From NCBI RefSeq assembly GCF_000471905.2, contig NW_006497658.1:32674-96673 (forward strand): a DNA stretch of 64,000 nt, read 5' to 3'. A program made the position numbers and the translations under genes. This DNA is from Amborella trichopoda (Eukaryota > Streptophyta > Magnoliopsida > Amborellales > Amborellaceae). The notes under the pieces were generated by a model. The model did not search any database, had not been told where the DNA came from, and worked only from the letters and a program-made list of their open reading frames with translations. Below are positions 11,659-22,520 of the stretch, piece after piece (the first letter of the stretch is position 1; each line of letters begins with the position of its first letter).

Positions 11659-11771
11659 TGTTTATTGACTGCTGAAAGTGAACATCGACTGCTGAGTTGC
11701 CTGTGTATGTTATATGGGGGTTCTAAGTTGTTTATTGACTGCTGAAAATGAACATTGACTGTTGAACTGCA
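11659..11771. repeat. spaced direct repeat, ~41 bp
   Basis: Two copies of a string starting GTTTATTGACTGCTGAAA lie about 70 bp apart (near 11660 and 11730). They differ at a few bases. No function is evident. Confidence 0.6.
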
Positions 11772-13837
11772 GGTGATTGCAGGCATAAAATATTGGTGAG
11801 TCGTCAGAGCAACGATTGAACGAAATCTCAGTTTGGCGTCTTGGCCTATACATAAAATCTGGTTTGCAGCATGAGCTTGGTTGGAAGCATTGATCTGCCC
11901 TATTTTCGGGCGACTGTGATGTAGTTATCTATTGTGCCTGGTTTGATTGTGGTGTTTCCAATGTAATATTTTTCTATGCTTTTGTCATTGGCATGGTGAT
12001 TGGGTTTAGGAAGAAGTGGTCTAACTTATATTGTGCAGAATTTTTGTTTGGTTTTTGAGGGACAATTGGAGTGTTGCTTGTCTGAGAAGGACTCCTTGAT
12101 GTACATTATAGAGGGAATTTTTTTATGACAGTTTTTGGACATTTGGTAGAAATTCTCTTTCCCAATCTTTGTTACTTTTTCATTTTATTTTCTATGGCTC
12201 ATGATTGTGGTATCTGCACATATTCACATTGGCGTAGGATTTGGCTTAATAACTGCATAATGACGGATGTGACGTAATATGCATTTATTTGAGAGTGAAA
12301 TTTTGTTATTACTTAGCATCATATCATGCCATTATCGATGAGGAAATGAATGCTGCTGTTAAAGGACAAGAGTACTCCGGGAGTGTTTCTCGGTCCTTTG
12401 TATGCATCAAGGATCCGGTAGATTGCAACTTTAAGCGATGTAGCCCTGTAGGTGACGACTCTATTGACCCCCAGTGTACACTTTTATTTGGAAAGAATGA
12501 TTTAAGTGATATCTCAGTTTGGCCTCGTGGCCTATGTATTTGGTACAATTTAGTTTCCCTTTTATTTTATTTTTCGCCTTTTGGTCTTTATGCATTTGAA
12601 AATGTAGTTATTTTCATTAACTGAAGTACAAATTTTGGCAACAATATAAACAACGATGTTGAAGGTTTTGATTGAGTTCAATGTGTTCCTGGTACTACCT
12701 GTCTTGTACGATGTTGAAGGTTGTGCTACTTGATGTTGCATTCATGGAACCCAAAGATTTGGCTCAATTGTTTGGTGGTCAAACCCAGAGCTTGGCTATT
12801 TGATAAGCTACTGGTCCGCTGCATAACCCAAAGATTTTGCAAGAGTAATATTGAATAACCCAAAGAATTTGCTATTTGATGAAGCCAAGAACATCTCAAC
12901 TATTACTAGCTCAAGAGTAAATATAGAATAACCAAAGAATTTGCTAGCTCTGTTACCTCATGTTCGTCTGCAAGTATATTTGCAGATGAAGTTCCTCACG
13001 GGCTTCAGTGCTGATGTTTAAATTAGTCATTCTTATGATTATCTATTGGCATCAATTTGGAGATCTGGTGGTGCTAGTGGATTCTCCATGTATCATAAAT
13101 CATTGACCTTCCATTGTAAGAGATGGGAATTTGTTGTACTTTGTTAATAAAGAACGGTATGCGTTGTTGTTGGTCCGAAGTTGAGGCCAATTGTGTAGCT
13201 TTGACAATCGAAGGTTCATCAACCACAATACTAGAAAATTATCAAGGTGCAATTACTTTTCATGCTGATATCATAGAAAAAGCTTTCCCATAACAAAATA
13301 TTACTGAAGTTAATATCAACTAGAATAACTGTTTTATGAGTTGCGAAACCAACTCTTTAGTCATGTCAAACACTTTTTAACATAAGCGGTACAAAAATAA
13401 ACGTATTCATTACATACAAAAATAGGAATTGTTGCGTATGCCTTAAGGCCTCAACAATTTGTTGTTGAATGACCAGTCGGTTCAGGCATGACCATAAGAT
13501 GCTCTTGCTATACTTGTGAGTGATTCCTTTGTTGTACATTACAATGCCTCAAGTTCACATTGTAATTCATCACTTCCATATTTTCATTGCACCATTAAAA
13601 AAAACTGTTTGGACATCGATAATACATTCTTCTAGGGTTCGATGGGGAACTTGATGCACTTAAGTTACATGGTATGTCGTGCCGCAGACAAGTATGATGT
13701 GGATATCCTCCAGTATCTGTGGTAACTGATGACATCCTGAATGGTTCAAAGGTCTTGACCAAATTTCACAAAAAATTAAACAAAAGAAATGAATTTCTCA
13801 TGCAATTGACTTTTTTGTCATAAGCACTCAAGTCTCA
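11772..13837. other. unrecognised region, possibly old gene or element remains
   Basis: A 111-codon plus frame (12289-12624) includes SVWPRGLCI, and a related string (TCTCAGTTTGGCGTCTTGGC) recurs near 11828-11860, so part of the region is internally duplicated. The base composition is less extreme than that of its neighbours. I do not recognise any protein family, promoter or RNA. Confidence 0.3.
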
Positions 13838-13940
13838 TACAGAAACAAGCATCCCACCTAGAATAAGGAAACGAAATTCTACTGCAAAAATACATCACAA
13901 ACAAGCATCCCACATAGGACAAGGAAACGAAATTTTCTAA
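13838..13940. repeat. ~57-bp direct repeat
   Basis: AACAAGCATCCCAC followed by AAGGAAACGAAATT occurs twice (near 13842 and 13899). The frame across it is repeat-derived. Confidence 0.6.
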
Positions 13941-14347
13941 ATCTATTAATCCATAAACCACAAACGACTGTCGCATCAATTCAGTATACCATAATAATCC
14001 TCTCATTCTCTTCGTTACATGGGAATTTTTCAGACTCTAACAGTTTGTTTATGGTTGTATGAATATATTGTATTTAATGAACTATATGTCGTTAAGGTTT
14101 TTTACTTTCATGAGGCCTCATTAGTATTGGAATTAGTTCTTGGATTAAAAACTCTCTCAAGAAAAACTCAGTGGAGACAATCATTACATCCAGAGGACTT
14201 ATCTAAGAGTTAACTTTAGGGTGGTCCTATTTGGATTAGGATGGACTTGAAGACCCAAATTAAGAAAATGTTTAAGTTGCAAATATGGAGAGGTCCTAGT
14301 GTACCTACCTTTCGGCTGCTTTTCACTTTTTTTTATAAGGGAAATGG

Positions 14348-14373
14348 TTTGATAGGGCTGCGGCCCTATCAAA
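14348..14373. other. perfect 11-bp-arm hairpin
   Basis: TTTGATAGGGC and GCCCTATCAAA are exact inverted arms round a TGCG loop. It lies in AT-rich DNA with no gene nearby. It could be the tip of a small foldback element or chance; I see no longer terminal repeats around it. Confidence 0.5.
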
Positions 14374-15379
14374 ATAAGGAAATAATTCATCTATCCAGCT
14401 TGAATATAAAAGTTGTAAAAAAAAAAAAGAGGATTTCAAGCTCTAAAGATAGTGTATATTGCAACAAATCATTTAGTTATCCATTTCACCCAAACAACAA
14501 GTGTTCACATAACCACAAGATTTGTGCAATTTTTTGAGTTTCAAATTTTATTGTTGGTATTGGAAATTAATTTTAGAGCCATCATAAACATTTTCAATGC
14601 CGAAAGTACTTTCCGAATGACAATTTGAGGTTTGGCTTTATTTTGTTTTCATAAAGCCTTGGCGCTCTATAAACTTTATCTTTTTTATAATGGCTTATGT
14701 ATAGAGAGAAATATATAAAAAAAGAGAGGGAAACCTTGAGAGCAAAAAGAGAAAATTATACATACATAGAGGTTTTGTAAGAGATTGAGTTTGCTAAGTA
14801 CCAACTAGTAATTTTTTTTCATTATTATTAGTTAAAAACTGTCGATCGTCTTTTCTTGTGGATATAGTTACATCTATGACAAATCACGTAAAATCCTAGT
14901 GTCCTTTTTGCATTATTTCTTTCCTGTTTTACTATTATTATTATTTTACTTGTTGCTGCTGGTTGTGGGTTGTATTTTTTCTCACTTTTTATTTACCAAA
15001 AATCAACCCGAGTTTCAGAGTTTCTATGCAAAACACTCCATATTCTGCAGGAATACGCACAAAAAGTGAAGAGTAATAACGGAAAAATCACAAAGTAATG
15101 AGAAATAATCAAAACTCGTTTTGTACAATCTACTTTGAATCATAATTGGAAATTATTGAATTGTATGAAAGTATCACATGGATAAGATAACCACTATCAA
15201 TGTCAGACTACAAGTTAATTTCTTTAGAGATACAAAAGCATGGTTTTGAGTAGCAAAAGGATTAAAGAATACAGTTCTTATATATCCTTAAACTCTAAAA
15301 TCTTAATTCGATGCTTCTCAATATACTTCAAAAAATTCATTAAGAAAATTCATGCAATGCTCTTGTTACCTATGTTTGG
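14374..15379. other. intergenic, no gene seen
   Basis: AT-rich, with A-runs and ATT runs. Short frames show no protein features. Confidence 0.5.
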
Positions 15380-15437
15380 ACCTCTAAACTGTACTGAACA
15401 TTACTGCAATATGCATATTTTAAAAGAGTACAAGAAG

Positions 15438-16458
15438 ACAAATGCATGAGCATTGGTGTTGCTAGACATCCTAAGATGCCAAAAACCTTCTTGAGACACC
15501 CATGTTCAAATAAACAGTCTGCCACAAAAACAAAGGCTGTGGAAACAAATGCAGCATCTCTATGGAGCTTTTAGCAAGTCTCCGAGGTGAAGGACCATTT
15601 CCCATGGAGCAACCACATAGCAAGTCAACGATTTATAACATGCGAACTGAAGAAGTTACACATAATGAAATTGACGCCGAATAGAAGGGCGTGGAATTTC
15701 TGATCACATCAAATTTTCTAACAAGCTGAAAGAGCTGGGGTAAAGCAAGCTAGTCCGATGTTCCTGTACAAACACTATTTGCAGTTTGACGGCATGACTC
15801 TTTGAATCAAGCAAGCCCTTCCACTACAAGTTAAACCTTGGGGAAGAGTAATAACATTTATTAACAGAACTTATATATGCAGCATCTTCAGTTTTCCAGA
15901 CATCGTCTCTATGTGTCCACCTGATCACATCCCAGTTGATCAGTCGAAACAATCTTGCATGATCCTTTCAAGTTTACCTCAGATTCCAGTAATTTCTTCC
16001 ATCCATGCATATCATGGTTTGCTCACAAGTCCAAAATGGCAATGCTGTTCCAGCTTTCATATGAATGTTTGAACCAAATTATAAAGGTATCATGACCATA
16101 ACAAGCAAACTGGAGAAGAATCATTCCTTCCAAACTTCCGAATGAAGTTAAGCAGAACAAGCAATATAGTCCATTATTTCTTCCTCACAACAAAAGGTAT
16201 ATATTTTTTAAGGAAATTAATGAGGCTAAAATTGACCGCTTAGAAGTTTATCTTCAGTTGCCAATCAATTCAAAAATATCTGAAAATTTGACTAAACCTT
16301 TAAAGGAGAAGCTCACATTCCAAGGTCCATAGTGAACTCTGGTTTAACAGTAACCCATACAATGCTTTGATCATTTGAGGGTGGAGAGTCAATGAACAGC
16401 CAAAGAGGCACTATTGTAACTCCAAAATAGGCTTCATAAATATAAGAACAGCACTGCA
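15438..16458. other. ~1.0-kb segment unique to left arm
   Basis: The other arm joins the flanking sequences directly at about 47380 (TTCATG next to TACTCTTTT). The two edges share the 3-base string TGT in the appropriate places, which favours deletion in the right arm over insertion here. No open frame, terminal repeat or target duplication is visible inside. Confidence 0.5.
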
Positions 16459-16604
16459 CATGAACTTATAACAAATAACTTGTACAAAGAGAGATTATTC
16501 CTCTGCTCCCGATTTCAAAATGGCTGATAATTTATATGTAAAAGCCAAAACAATTCACAAACTAAATACCAGAAAGAAAAAAACAATGGCAAAGTGGAAC
16601 CAAT

Positions 16605-16715
16605 TCCGTAAACTTAATTACATTTCACAATTTGTCAGCTTAAATAACTTTCAAAAGCTCCATAAACTTAATTACATTCAACAATTTGTCAGCTTAAATA
16701 ACTATCAAGAGCAAT
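16605..16715 (-). repeat. ~55-bp tandem repeat in the 3' flank of the zinc-finger gene
   Basis: TAAACTTAATTACATT followed by CAATTTGTCAGCTTAAATAA occurs twice in tandem, downstream of the C2H2 stop. The same doublet is present in the other arm near 47120-47230, so it predates the inverted duplication. It would lie in the 3' UTR if the transcript extends this far. Confidence 0.65.
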
Positions 16716-16916
16716 GGAGATTTTTCCCAAAACAATTGATAAATTCATCACTCTATACAATAATTTTCCCCATAGAAAACCACTAAACTGTGCTAAAAAA
16801 ATTCTGCAGGCAAAACCACTGCAATGTTACCCAAAGAATGCTCTCTAGTCTTCCAAACCACGACCCCAAAGTCCTCTTTCAGTGGCTTCCCAAACTCCTG
16901 AATTATGCCTCAGAGA

Positions 16917-18732
16917 TCATGAAAAAAGTCTAGATCTCACATAACCAGCATAAGCAGGCACCACCTCCAACATACTTATAGCAAATTTCAAATCCTCATC
17001 TTCAATAGGCATCACCCCATTAAGATCCATAGCCCCCATTCTCTCTTCATTCCTTCTCTCTGCTCCTCCATTCTTTCTTTCTCCTCCCAATTCAACTTGA
17101 GAACCCATCAACCTCTTTGAAGAATGATGAGCTTTCAATTTGGCTAGAAGCTTCTTTCTGTCAAAATGTTTCCTCATATGGCCACCTAAAGCCTGACCTG
17201 AATTGAACCATTGGTTACACTTAGTGCATATATGGCTCCCTTGCCTTTCTGGCGAGAAATTGTCAGGAATTCTGCTGATTTTTGGTCTTTTATTGACAGA
17301 TACTTTCAAGAAGGCCACTGAAATCTCAGACCCAATTCCAGAAACTTGAACATCCTCTTGTGATACTTCCTCCTCCTCAGAGTTATTAGCGGCAGAGACT
17401 CCAATGAAAAGCTTCCTCTTCTTTGAATCATGGCAGTTTGAAATGATTTCACCTTCTTGGGGTGTGCCAGAATTAGCAGCTGTCTCAATAGCTCTCGCCT
17501 CCCTCTTCACCTCTGTCTTCTTCTTCCATTGGATCACGACGGTAAACTAAGAAGCTTTCATGGAGGATTTCACTCTTTTTGGGATCCGATTCCAGGCTTT
17601 CCTTGTCAGTTTCTTGTTTTTCCAAGAAACCCAATTCCTCCAAATTTCCATGAGATTGAGAAAGAATGGGTAAGTGATGCACAGTTTGTTTCATGCTTTT
17701 TGAAGCTCCCTCAAATCTCTGTCTCTGCAAATCTTTACTTTTGGACCTGGCAGTTTGGTTCTTTCTTGCTCCAGATCCAGTGACCAACCAATTTGAGAGG
17801 GGAGAGAGAGGATAATGTTCTTTTGAGCTCTCTTCTGTTATGGTGCTATTGGTATGGTATGACAAACTTTCCACTGAATTCATCTGTGCGCCATTGCTGG
17901 AATATTTGACCTGCAGGTTCCTCTCATTGTTTCTGGCGAGTACAGGCTTTTCCGGTGGCTGAATCCCTCTCCAATCTCTCTTTGGGTGGCACCTCATGTG
18001 GCCAAACAGAGCCTTCATCGAGGGAAATTTCTTGGTGCACAGAGCACACACTGGTTCTTGTTGGGTATGCTTTGTTGTTTTCTCTAATGTTGTGCTCTTT
18101 CTTTCTCCTCTGCAACCATCCTTTCTCCTCTCGTGCTCATCTTTCAAACCTATCCTATCACTGTCAGTGAAACCTGCAAAAACACAAAACCATGAAACTT
18201 CGATTTGAGAAAAACCCATACCATAATACTTTGATGACAAAAGAACCGATATCAAAAAAATTTGATTCAGAAAGAGGCAGACAAGGAAATTATTAGAAAA
18301 AATCTTAATTAAAAAAGTACCCAATTCAGAAAGAACGCAGCAGGTAAGAAAAACATTAGGAAAGAACCTGCATTATAAAATATTGATTAAAAAAGTACCC
18401 AAAATATCTTGGAAGAAGTAAGCCATATCTGGCTAAAGAACCTGCAAAAACTTACCATAATTGGATGCATGGACTTTAACGTGAGCTCCGAGACATCGCT
18501 TTGAGCCGAACTTCAGGTTGCAGAGCTTGCAGCTATAATGGCCTAAAACTCCAGCGAGCCGATCAAATTGAGAAGCAACTGATTCGGGAGAACCGAATTC
18601 ACATTGAGAGTCTGTTTTCTTGCCCACCTTGAGCCTAATCGTTAACCTTGGGGTCGATTGGTTTCCATCAATGGAAACTGGTTTGGCCTCAGAGCCAGAG
18701 GAATTTGAAAAATCAGAGATGAAGGGTTCCAT
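16917..18732 (-). CDS. three-finger C2H2 (ZAT-like) protein, one frameshift
   Basis: Two exons are supported: 18732-18456, then a GT-AG intron 18455-18174, then exon 2 from 18173. The start is chosen at 18732 (MEPFISDFSN) because the other copy keeps the same ATG. An in-frame ATG 40 codons upstream precedes only low-complexity codons. Finger 1 has C68, C71, H84, H88 and a degenerate KRCLGAH helix. Finger 2 has C135, C138, H151, H155 with ALFGHMRCH followed by RDWRGI, typical of plant ZAT2/ZAT3-like factors. Finger 3 (about 17225-17160) is QALGGH-type. MDLNGVMP near the C terminus resembles an EAR/DLN repression motif. The reading frame shifts once near 17538: the upstream frame stops at 17485, giving about 321 residues and two fingers, while the finger-3 frame continues to 16917 (about 510 residues if continuous). 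The copy at 45-47 kb keeps one frame across this point. Likely a nuclear DNA-binding regulator, either recently broken or misassembled. Confidence 0.7.
18174..18455 (-). other. intron of the C2H2 gene
   Basis: Donor GTAAGT follows AATTATG and acceptor TTTTTGCAG precedes GTTTCACTGAC. Splicing joins Asn-Tyr-Gly to Phe-Thr-Asp in frame. The paralogous intron (45379-45657) is nearly the same length, with identical splice sites. Its interior contains diverged repeats of the string AATCAAGATTTT (reverse strand). Confidence 0.8.
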
Positions 18733-18884
18733 GGAATCAGAGAAGGGAAGATAAGAGAGACCAAGACTTACAGGGAGAAAGAGGCAGAGGTACGCAATGA
18801 ACGAGGAGGAGGGGGAGAAGGAAAATGAGAGAGAGGCCTCAACTGTTGGCAAGACTTAAAATGAGAGACAAACAAAAGAAAGAA

Positions 18885-18960
18885 TTAGAGAGAGAAAGAG
18901 AAAGAGAAAGAGAAAGAGAAGGATATGAGAGAGAGGGGAAAGAGAACTGTTTCTTTCTCC
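18885..18960 (-). promoter_or_regulatory. GA/CT-rich 5' leader or promoter tract
   Basis: On the plus strand (GAAAGA)n and (GA)n fill about 18885-18960, so the gene's sense strand is CT-rich just upstream of its start. Such pyrimidine tracts are common in plant core promoters and 5' UTRs. No clear TATA box could be placed with confidence. Confidence 0.4.
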
Positions 18961-19181
18961 TCAACTGTCAGGGTGGCAAGACTTAAAGCGAGAAACAAAA
19001 AGCAGAATTAGGGAGAGAAAGGAGCTCTAATTGTTTTTCTTCCTCAACTGTCAGGATCGACGGCTAGGATCCAATTTCCCATTTCTTTATTTATCTCATT
19101 TAAATTTTGAATTTCCTGTCTGACGTTAAATCGTTTGTTTATGTTATTTTTCTACTTTTATACTAGCATACTTATACATAC

Positions 19182-19201
19182 TGTGCTCCTTTGGGAGCAC
19201 A
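19182..19201. other. short hairpin upstream of the C2H2 gene
   Basis: TGTGCTCC and GGAGCACA pair round a TTTG loop. A diverged version (TGCTCCCAAAGGAGCAC) lies at the corresponding place in the other arm near 44771. It could be a palindromic regulatory site or the relic of a small element. Confidence 0.4.
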
Positions 19202-19514
19202 CTTTACTTTTATACCCTCACTTATATGACTTATTTGGGAGGATTTGTTTTCAATCTGAAAATTGGGTAATCACATTAGAATCACTAGATGATTAATCTC
19301 ATTTTTCTTTTTCTGCTTTTTGTTTTTTTAAAATTTGAGTTTTCTAACACTTAAATCTAACTCTCTCTCTAAAAAGTTGGATGGTTTCCATTCAATTTTA
19401 AGTTTTTTTTTGTTTTTTCAAATGCTTAGATAGTATAACTAGAAAATAATTTTTTATTGAAATTAATCTCTGTTAAAGAGGTTATATCCCCAAATTTTGG
19501 GTTCTTAAAATTTA

Positions 19515-20100
19515 TCCTAGGCGGGGTTCTATATCAGGGAGTAAATACATAGTATGCTCTAGTGGGGTCCTATATAAGAGAGTAAATGCATAGTATACCC
19601 CCGAGGGAGCAGAAAGCCTTTTGGCTTTATATTATGGATGAGGTTTGTATAAGGTTGTCTGGCGCTTCTAAAATTTACTTTGAGATGTTTTGGTTTGGGA
19701 AATCTTATAATAGCTTGAAAATATATTTTTATCTAAAGTTATAGAATTTATAATTTAAAAAATAGTACATATCAATCATATTAATAAACATTTGAAAATT
19801 TTGAAAATAGATGGTCCATATAACTTGGTATAAGATTAATATTTTTTGGATTTGGAATTCTTTTTTTTTTTTCTTTATTTCCATACATCTCAAGGTCGAG
19901 ATGATCAATTGGATGGTTCTCAAACATCGAAAAACTATAGGTCCAAAAAACTCATTATAAGATTTACTAATTTTTGGATTTGGAATTTCTTGTTTTTATT
20001 TATTTCCATACATCTAGATGTCGAGATGATCAATTGGAGGGCTCTCAATCATCGGAAAATTATCAGAGGTTGCCTCCTTATATTATAGAAATAAGGCACA
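19515..20100. repeat. diverged ~130-bp repeats, reverse orientation
   Basis: From about 19840, units contain GGATTTGGAATTC, a T-run and TTTCCATACATCTCAAGGTCG. They are the reverse complement of units at 30150-30450 and 42980-44130. At 19535-19600, TAGTATGCTCTAGTGGGGTCC and related strings also recur in the other arm near 44360-44450 (quoted core CTCTAGTGGGGT). Confidence 0.6.
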
Positions 20101-20477
20101 CCTCTAAAATTTACTTTGAGATATCGTTTGGGTATCAAAACCTTATAATTGCTTGAAAATCTATTGGGTGTGGTTCGTCAAATTATAGCTCACCTTCAAA
20201 TAGTGTTGAGAAATGTAGTTTCAATACTGGAAATCTTTGACTAGCTTTAAATTATGAAAAAAATTTGTATAAGGTTGCAACCTTAAAATGTAGAATTGAG
20301 GATACACATCAAAAATCTATCGAACAAGGTTGTTTTAATATAATAATATAATTACAATTTCAATTTCACGATCTCCTCTACTAAAAATAAAGAGAACAGT
20401 GAAGACTGTTGCAATCATAATAACCCATGTTCTTAAATCTTAGCCTTTAAGCTTTTTATTCACCTAATCTCATCCCA

Positions 20478-22512
20478 AGGGTTTAAAAAATGGATCGGTG
20501 CTTTGGATTGGGCACCCCAAAATACGATATGGATCGGTGAATCGACGATTAGGATTGGAAATCGTCCGAATCGATCATATTCGGCCTTATAAAACTCCAA
20601 AAAAATTATTAAAAATCATTATAAATGTTGTTTTTAAGAATCCAATAAGAAATGAGAGTATAGCGTTATTAACTTTAATTTTTTTGCATTAATATGTGAA
20701 TATTAAGATGTTCTTCTATGTATGAACTATTGTTAACCATTAAATTCACTGTAAGATTAATCATCAAAGAAGTCAAATAATAAAAGAGTAGATCTTTCTA
20801 AAAAAATACAAAAAATAAAAGAATAGATTTAGATATAATTCAAGAAAGTATCACATAAAACACAACTTTTAGGTAGGTCCCAAGAATTAGTTAATCTTTA
20901 GAATGGAGTTTCATGCATTCACTTTTAGTTATGCTCCAAATTTTCAAATAAGTATGACTTCTACTTAGAGATAATATTCCCTGAAAGTCGTATATGGAGC
21001 TTGTATAATAACTCTCCCTAGAATTCTTTACATCCTCTCTTAAGGCCAAACCCATTTCAGTAAGGCAATACCTGCTACCACAATACCATGTACTGATCTT
21101 GCTCTATCCAAATTGACAAAAGCCATGACACATGTTTAAATGACAAATAATTCTTCAAAATTGTAGATCTCCCAAAATTTAAGTATTTAATGAAAGTCAT
21201 ATACACAAACACGCTAATGACAAACTTTAAGTGTTTCCATCTAATGATAAGCATGACTAACTTTAGGTGTTTGCATCTGATGATAACCATGTTTCTTATT
21301 TGCAAAACACCACAAAGAAAAATGGGATAAAGTTAAAATCAAACTGCCAACATTAGATATTGAGTCCAGAAAATTATGACATAAACTTCAAACCACCTAT
21401 TATTTCAAGTGAGCAAATACCAAAAAAATTAAGCATACCCTATTACTGGAACGCAAGGAAATAAATATCTTCAATATAATTCAAATTTATTAGTCCACAA
21501 ATTTCATCACAAGGCTTATGATCAAGTAGGTGATATGAGATTATTAAAAAAAAAAGAAAAAAGAAAAAAGAGACAAAATCAATAACTCAAAAGCTATAAA
21601 ATTCAAAAGCACCAAACCAAACAATTCCAAAATGTTACCTAGAAAGCAAAGGAAAACTAATAAATTATCAAATATAAAATTATCAGGAACTACAAAGTCC
21701 ATGTATGACAGAGAACTTAAGTGTACACCAAGGACTGATCTAAACAATAGGAAACCAACGCAACAAATAAAGATATATCTAAGAACCGCAACAAAATAAT
21801 AACAAGAAATAGAAACTATTCATTCCACTAAATCAAGGGAAAAATAATAAGCTACAGACCAAAACATAGAAAAATACAGATCTCAAAAGAGCAATAGAGG
21901 AGAAAGGTTTAGTGCAGATAGCAGAGGCGGCCAACCTTAGGTTGCAGAAACACTTCAGTGCAAAACCCTAAACCCACTCAAAACACCCTTAAATATCGCT
22001 AAAAACAATTGTCAAAAAAAATACAAAACAACAAATTATGTTACTTGATTTTGATGAAATCCAATATTACTATGATCACTCGGAAAAAACAATGGATCAA
22101 ATCGATGAAGAATGGCCACCAAAATCACGATTTGGAGGAAAACCCTAATCAGCTAAAAAAAAACGTAAATTTCAGTAAAAAAATTCACAACAATGCATTG
22201 TTTTCAGTTTGATTCAACCCCAATTGATGTTTCCCCTCCATTATTGATAAAAGAAACCAATAGATTTTTAATGATCCAATAGATTTTTTGGTGAAAAATG
22301 GGCATAGCACAGGATTTACTGTAGTAGACCCGTTTTAACTATAACGACCCGCCATTTTACTGTTGAAACTCGTCGTTTTACTTTCCAAAAATGCTGTTCC
22401 GATGCTAAACACAACGTTTTTCCTATGTTTTAGGAGAATCGACACGGGATGACCGATTCCTGGGTCGACCCGGGCGATTCCGTGCTAACTCGTCATTTTT
22501 TACAACACTGCT
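20478..22512. mobile_element. ~2.0-kb non-autonomous TIR element, block A copy
   Basis: The left end AGGGTTTAAAAAATGG faces an inverted right end read as AGCAGTGTTGTAAAAAATG. The flanks TCATCCCA (20470-20477) and TCATTCCA (22513-22520) form an 8-bp target duplication with one mismatch, as for hAT elements. Subterminal sequences are rich in GATCGG and CCGATTC words. The interior has only short frames without transposase motifs. Related copies lie at 33739-35641 and 53657-55686. Confidence 0.6.
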
Positions 22513-22520
22513 TCATTCCA

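Larger units (their letters stand above)
15380..20165. repeat. inverted duplication, left arm
   Basis: Reverse-complemented, this segment matches 43310-47430 almost throughout: the gene's 3' flank, both exons, the intron, the 5' flank and the repeats beyond it. The main interruption is about 1.0 kb (roughly 15438-16458) that has no counterpart in the right arm. The duplication copied a whole C2H2 gene with its flanks, so it arose at the DNA level and not through an RNA intermediate. Confidence 0.8.

Noticed and set aside
12289-12624. 111-residue plus-strand protein gene
   Set aside because: No recognised motif, no supporting splice or promoter signals, and part of it recurs as a short direct repeat. 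Left as unrecognised.
17485-18324. C2H2 gene starting at 18324 without an upstream exon
   Set aside because: The first 50 codons are intron. GT-AG sites join exon 1 in frame and the paralogue keeps the same intron.
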